This document shows positions 61,801 to 64,000 of a stretch of 64,000 bases of DNA, in pieces. The DNA is taken from contig NZ_WXEY01000009.1 of assembly GCF_009877425.1 (NCBI RefSeq), forward strand, positions 61,659-125,658. The letters are read 5' to 3'. Each line of letters opens with the position of its first letter. The stretch's first letter is position 1. The position numbers were made by a program, and so were the translations under genes. The stretch comes from Heliomicrobium undosum. GTDB lineage: Bacteria > Bacillota > Desulfitobacteriia > Heliobacteriales > Heliobacteriaceae. The notes under the pieces were generated by a model that searched no databases, was not told where the DNA came from, and worked only from the letters and a program-made list of their open reading frames with translations.

Positions 61801-62725
61801 TCTGATGGAGTCGCTTAAGACGGGCCTGCCAAACGGATTAAACAACGCCAAAAAATCTGACAACCCCAGCGGAAAAATCGGCCTATTCACTGGCCGAAAC
61901 ACCCAGCGCCCGGCCGTCAAAATCGCCCGCCCCCGCGTCTTCATCCCCGTCTTCCCGGGAACCAACTGCGAGTATGACACGGCTCGCGCCTTCGAAAAGG
62001 CCGGCGCCGTCGCCGACCTCCTCATTGTCCGCAACCTGACCCCCATCGATGTGGAGGAAAGCATTGCCGAGATGGTGAAGGGCATTAACAACGCCCAGAT
62101 CGTCGCACTCCCCGGCGGCTTTAGCGCCGGCGACGAGCCCGAGGGTTCAGGCAAGTTCATCGCCGCCATGTTCCGCAACCCCCGGGTGAAGGAAGCCGTC
62201 ACGAACCTGCTCAAGACCAGGGACGGCCTCATGCTCGGCATCTGCAACGGCTTCCAGGCGCTGATCAAGCTCGGCCTCGTCCCTTATGGCGAGATCGTGG
62301 ACATCACCGAGGATTGTCCGACCTTGACCTACAACCGGATCGGCCGCCACATCTCCTGCATGGCCCGGACGAAGGTCGTCTCGACCTTATCGCCCTGGTT
62401 CTCCCGCGTCGAAGCAGGGGAGGTCCACAGCGTCGCTCTTTCCCACGGCGAAGGCCGCTTCTTCGCCTCGCCGGAGATGGTTGATCGCCTCTTCGCCAAC
62501 GGTCAGATTGCCACCCAGTACGTCGACCTGGACGGCAACATCAACGAGGACATCCGCTACACCCCCAACGGCTCCGTCGCCGCGGTCGAAGGCATTACGA
62601 GCCCCGACGGGCGCATCCTCGGCAAGATGGGCCACTCCGAGCGGATCGGACGCCATGTGGCTGTCAACGTGCCGGGAGAGAAGGACCAGCGGATCTTCGC
62701 TTCTGGGGTGGGATATTTCCAGTAA
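58880..62725 (+). CDS. purL: Phosphoribosylformylglycinamidine synthase, single-chain form
   Basis: 1281 aa large-type FGAM synthase. It converts FGAR, glutamine and ATP to FGAM in the fourth step of purine synthesis. The order is PurS-like N-terminus, linker (YWSDHCRHTTF), two AIRS-type ATP-binding halves (NETHNHPTEIEPFGGAATC, then GGKDSMSGTF) and a C-terminal glutamine amidotransferase (PGGFSAGDE; catalytic cysteine in LGICNGFQ; SHGEGRF). Many Firmicutes use separate PurS, PurQ and PurL, while this long form is found in part of the clostridia. No other pur gene is in the window. Start ATG 58880 follows GGGGGGT at some distance. Confidence 0.95.
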   Translation: MDKAIRRIFVEKREGFNVEAQHLRDDLRDNLGISGLEGVRIVNRYDVAGISDEEYARARGTIFSEPNVDHVYDERLEIDPAHRLFAMEYLPGQYDQRADWATQSIQIVTQKERPVVQSAKVIVLEGRISDDEFNRIKAYCINPVESRQAGLEKPASLDMQLQPPEDVKILDGFITASDEELRSLMGQLSLAMSFEDLRFCQAYFRDDEQRDPTITEIRVIDTYWSDHCRHTTFFTKIEDVQIEEGAFTGPIRAAYEEYLQSRNLVYGDKERDVCLMDMAVIAMKELKKQGRLDDLDESDEINACSIVVQADVDGKKEDWLVMFKNETHNHPTEIEPFGGAATCLGGAIRDPLSGRSYVYQAMRVTGSGDPRTPVENTLSGKLPQRKITIGAAAGYSSYGNQIGLATGQVAEVYDEGFVAKRMEIGAVIGAAPRQNVVRKAPAPGDVILLVGGRTGRDGCGGATGSSKEHTTESLFTCGAEVQKGNPVTERKIQRLFRHPEVSRRIKKCNDFGAGGVSVAIGELTDGLVVNLDAIPKKYEGLDGTELAIAESQERMAVVVAPEDVDAFTRLAHEENLEVTPVASVTAEERLKMNWRGATIVNLSRDFLNTNGVKQRTTVTVKGPEAEKNYFKTLPAAVEGQLPDLRAAWLANLSDLNVCSQKGLVERFDSTIGANTVQMPFGGVHQASPAQGMVAKLPVLGGETSTATAMTFGYNPQLAKWSPFHGALYAVIESVAKAVALGGDYRRIRLTLQEYFEKLGKDPVRWGKPFSALLGAFVAQKRLGIAAIGGKDSMSGTFMDLHVPPTLVSFAVNVMDAGQAVSSEFKGSGHPVVLLPLCRDENELPDFASLDRNYRKVAELAGEGKALAAYAVGFGGVAAAVSKMAFGNQIGLIMGDGFAPADLFRADYGSLVLEIDSAADLAASFGDVPYVLLGYTQEAPVLRVNGVEIALTEAQSAWEKPLEKIFPTRVKTSDDLMESLKTGLPNGLNNAKKSDNPSGKIGLFTGRNTQRPAVKIARPRVFIPVFPGTNCEYDTARAFEKAGAVADLLIVRNLTPIDVEESIAEMVKGINNAQIVALPGGFSAGDEPEGSGKFIAAMFRNPRVKEAVTNLLKTRDGLMLGICNGFQALIKLGLVPYGEIVDITEDCPTLTYNRIGRHISCMARTKVVSTLSPWFSRVEAGEVHSVALSHGEGRFFASPEMVDRLFANGQIATQYVDLDGNINEDIRYTPNGSVAAVEGITSPDGRILGKMGHSERIGRHVAVNVPGEKDQRIFASGVGYFQ

Positions 62726-62783
62726 ACCTGAAAAGGGTAGAAGCTTCACTAGTGATTAAGCATTATTAAGTAAAAACAAAAAG

Positions 62784-62820
62784 AGAGCGGTTAAGAAACT
62801 AAACAGTTCTTAACCGCTCT
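62784..62820. terminator. Strong hairpin after purL
   Basis: A perfect 14 bp stem (62784-62797 with 62807-62820) with a 9-base loop. The T-run is on the minus-strand side (AAAAACAAAAAG before it on the plus strand), so it would work best for transcripts coming from the right, but also marks the end of purL. Confidence 0.7.
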
Positions 62821-63022
62821 TGGCTGTAAACGGCATCATTGGGGTATCGAAAGTAAATGTCAGCTCATTCACCAACTACCAAAATAATACGGAACATTTG
62901 CATAAGTGAAAATGTCTTTAAAGGCCATTAATTTGTGATATTTAGCTGGGACTAATGATTGAATACATTAATTCAAAAAGATAAACTTTATTTGTGAGAA
63001 AAAATGAACAGGGGAGCAGGTA

Positions 63023-63649
63023 ATGGAGTATATATGGTATGTTGGATATGCCTCAAATTTATGCTGGGAACGATTTGAATGCTACATTATCGGGGGAAAA
63101 CCTACGGGAGGAAATCGTCATAACCCTGGGTGCAGAAATCAGGAGCCACCGCTTCTAAAAACGGCAATACGTATCCCATATCCCATGTATTTTGCGAGAA
63201 ACTCACAACAATGGAATGGTGGTATCGCGTTTATTGATCATGAAAGGAACGTGGTAAAATGTACTTTAGCACGAGGATATTTAATTACACGCCAGCAATT
63301 CGACGATGTTGTGGCGCAGGAAAACTCATTGGGACGGGGTACGTACTCGGTTGATATTGAATCGATTATTCAAAAAGGCAATGGTGATCTTTCTAAAGGT
63401 TTATATTCAAGAATTGTATATTTAGGTCATAAAGACGATTATCCCATGCTAACGTTTACATCTCCCAAACCTATGAACTCAGAAGTAATTTCTGAGCCGT
63501 CTAAGGCTTATCTAGGCGTGATCTGGAAAGGACTACGGGAGAGTTATCCAGACCTTTCCCGGGAAGAGTTACTGCATTACCTTAATGGGCTGCCCGGGGT
63601 TACCCCATTTGAATCATTGGATGATTTAATCATTCGACTGGGGCTGTAA
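63023..63649 (+). CDS. GGCT-like (gamma-glutamylcyclotransferase fold) protein
   Basis: 208 aa, AT-rich. It begins with the strand-loop WYVGYASNLCWERF, similar to the YGSNL substrate loop of gamma-glutamylcyclotransferases. The remainder is mixed alpha/beta with long insertions, so the enzyme function is not certain. GGGGAGCAGG precedes ATG 63023. Base composition and the flanking hairpin suggest it is not part of the purL unit and may be acquired. Confidence 0.62.
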   Translation: MEYIWYVGYASNLCWERFECYIIGGKPTGGNRHNPGCRNQEPPLLKTAIRIPYPMYFARNSQQWNGGIAFIDHERNVVKCTLARGYLITRQQFDDVVAQENSLGRGTYSVDIESIIQKGNGDLSKGLYSRIVYLGHKDDYPMLTFTSPKPMNSEVISEPSKAYLGVIWKGLRESYPDLSREELLHYLNGLPGVTPFESLDDLIIRLGL

Positions 63650-63713
63650 CATACAAGCTCATTATTAATTATCGAACAAGCTACAACATGTTGTTGATTA
63701 TCTAGGAGTAGGA

Positions 63714-64000
63714 GTGATTTATCTGATAAATCAAGAAGTACGTAATCAAATCATTGCAGCGGTAATAGTGGGGGTACTTGGTTTTATAGGAACCACCTGG
63801 ATAGTGCCTATCTTTTCTAGTAAACCTATTACTGTTCAATCATCTGATGCAATCCCAAATGCTATCCCTTCTCAAGATAAACTATCACTAAATTCTCCGC
63901 TTAAAGAGCAACCTAGTTCTCATGAACAGATAACTGGACAACCATCGACTCAAAATATAACTCAGAGTAAAGTAAATGAGTTTCAGGAGTATCCCGTAAA
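63714..64000 (+). CDS. Membrane-anchored protein, partial at window end
   Basis: From GTG 63714, with AGGAG five bases before, a frame stays open for 95 codons to the window edge. A hydrophobic stretch (about residues 15-35: IAAVIVGVLGFIGTTWIVPIF) is followed by a serine-proline-glutamine-rich region. This fits a signal-anchored protein with an extracytoplasmic part. The product cannot be named from what is present. It follows the GGCT-like gene by 64 bp. Confidence 0.6.
   Translation, partial: MIYLINQEVRNQIIAAVIVGVLGFIGTTWIVPIFSSKPITVQSSDAIPNAIPSQDKLSLNSPLKEQPSSHEQITGQPSTQNITQSKVNEFQEYPV

Noticed and set aside
1..64000. CRISPR arrays, rRNA operons or intact tRNA genes
   Set aside because: No regularly spaced direct repeats of CRISPR size and no rRNA-like sequence were noticed; the only tRNA likeness is the fragment at 39461-39515.

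Overview
The window comes from a GC-rich, low-GC-phylum type anaerobe. Strong AGGAGG ribosome-binding sites, frequent TTG and GTG starts, intrinsic terminators, a single-chain PurL, an archaeal-type FMN glutamate synthase, AdhE and a selenium-type xanthine dehydrogenase all point to a clostridial Firmicute. Heliobacteriaceae or a relative is my best guess, by inference from gene style only. All species and function names come from reading the sequence; no database search was possible.

Region 1 (1-11.7 kb) is an anaerobic purine or urate degradation cluster. It runs YgeY-type M20 hydrolase, YgeW-type carbamoyltransferase, carbamate kinase, hydantoinase, a fused [2Fe-2S]-molybdenum xanthine dehydrogenase, a molybdopterin-binding protein, an XdhC-like maturation factor, YqeB and a TSUP permease. 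The logic is hydroxylation of purine, ring opening, and recovery of carbamoyl phosphate as ATP. Region 2 (11.8-19.7 kb) holds small or unknown proteins, a TM-type nitroreductase, a secreted protein, a cupin with an AraC regulator, a DapA-family aldolase and an orphan REC-HPt protein.

Region 3 (20-39.2 kb) is a complete B12-dependent 1,2-propanediol (or glycerol) utilization microcompartment locus. A PocR-domain histidine kinase and an AraC-type response regulator precede shell and enzyme genes in the order pduU, V, A, B, C, D, E, G, H, K, J, L, a flavoprotein, N, O, P, S, T, F. Short amphipathic helices of encapsulation type recur at the ends of many of the proteins. No pduQ, pduW, pduM or pduX is present; a large AdhE lies about 5 kb further on.

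Region 4 (39.4-44.5 kb) is a decayed, AT-rich genomic island. It has a 3' fragment of tRNA-Pro, a frameshifted tyrosine integrase, a P-loop ATPase with a winged helix, a piece of group II intron placed right after a terminator, transposase fragments, inverted repeats and an intact ADP-ribosyltransferase-like gene. Region 5 (44.5-62.7 kb) returns to host-like sequence: AdhE, an AAA+ ATPase with an unfamiliar N-terminal half, FMN glutamate synthase-like protein, an aldo/keto reductase with iron-sulfur clusters, a 5'-truncated TRAFs-binding-type protein, a hypothetical protein, cyclophilin, an amino acid permease, a polysaccharide deacetylase and PurL. The last 1.2 kb is again AT-rich, with a GGCT-like protein and the start of a membrane-anchored protein cut by the window edge.
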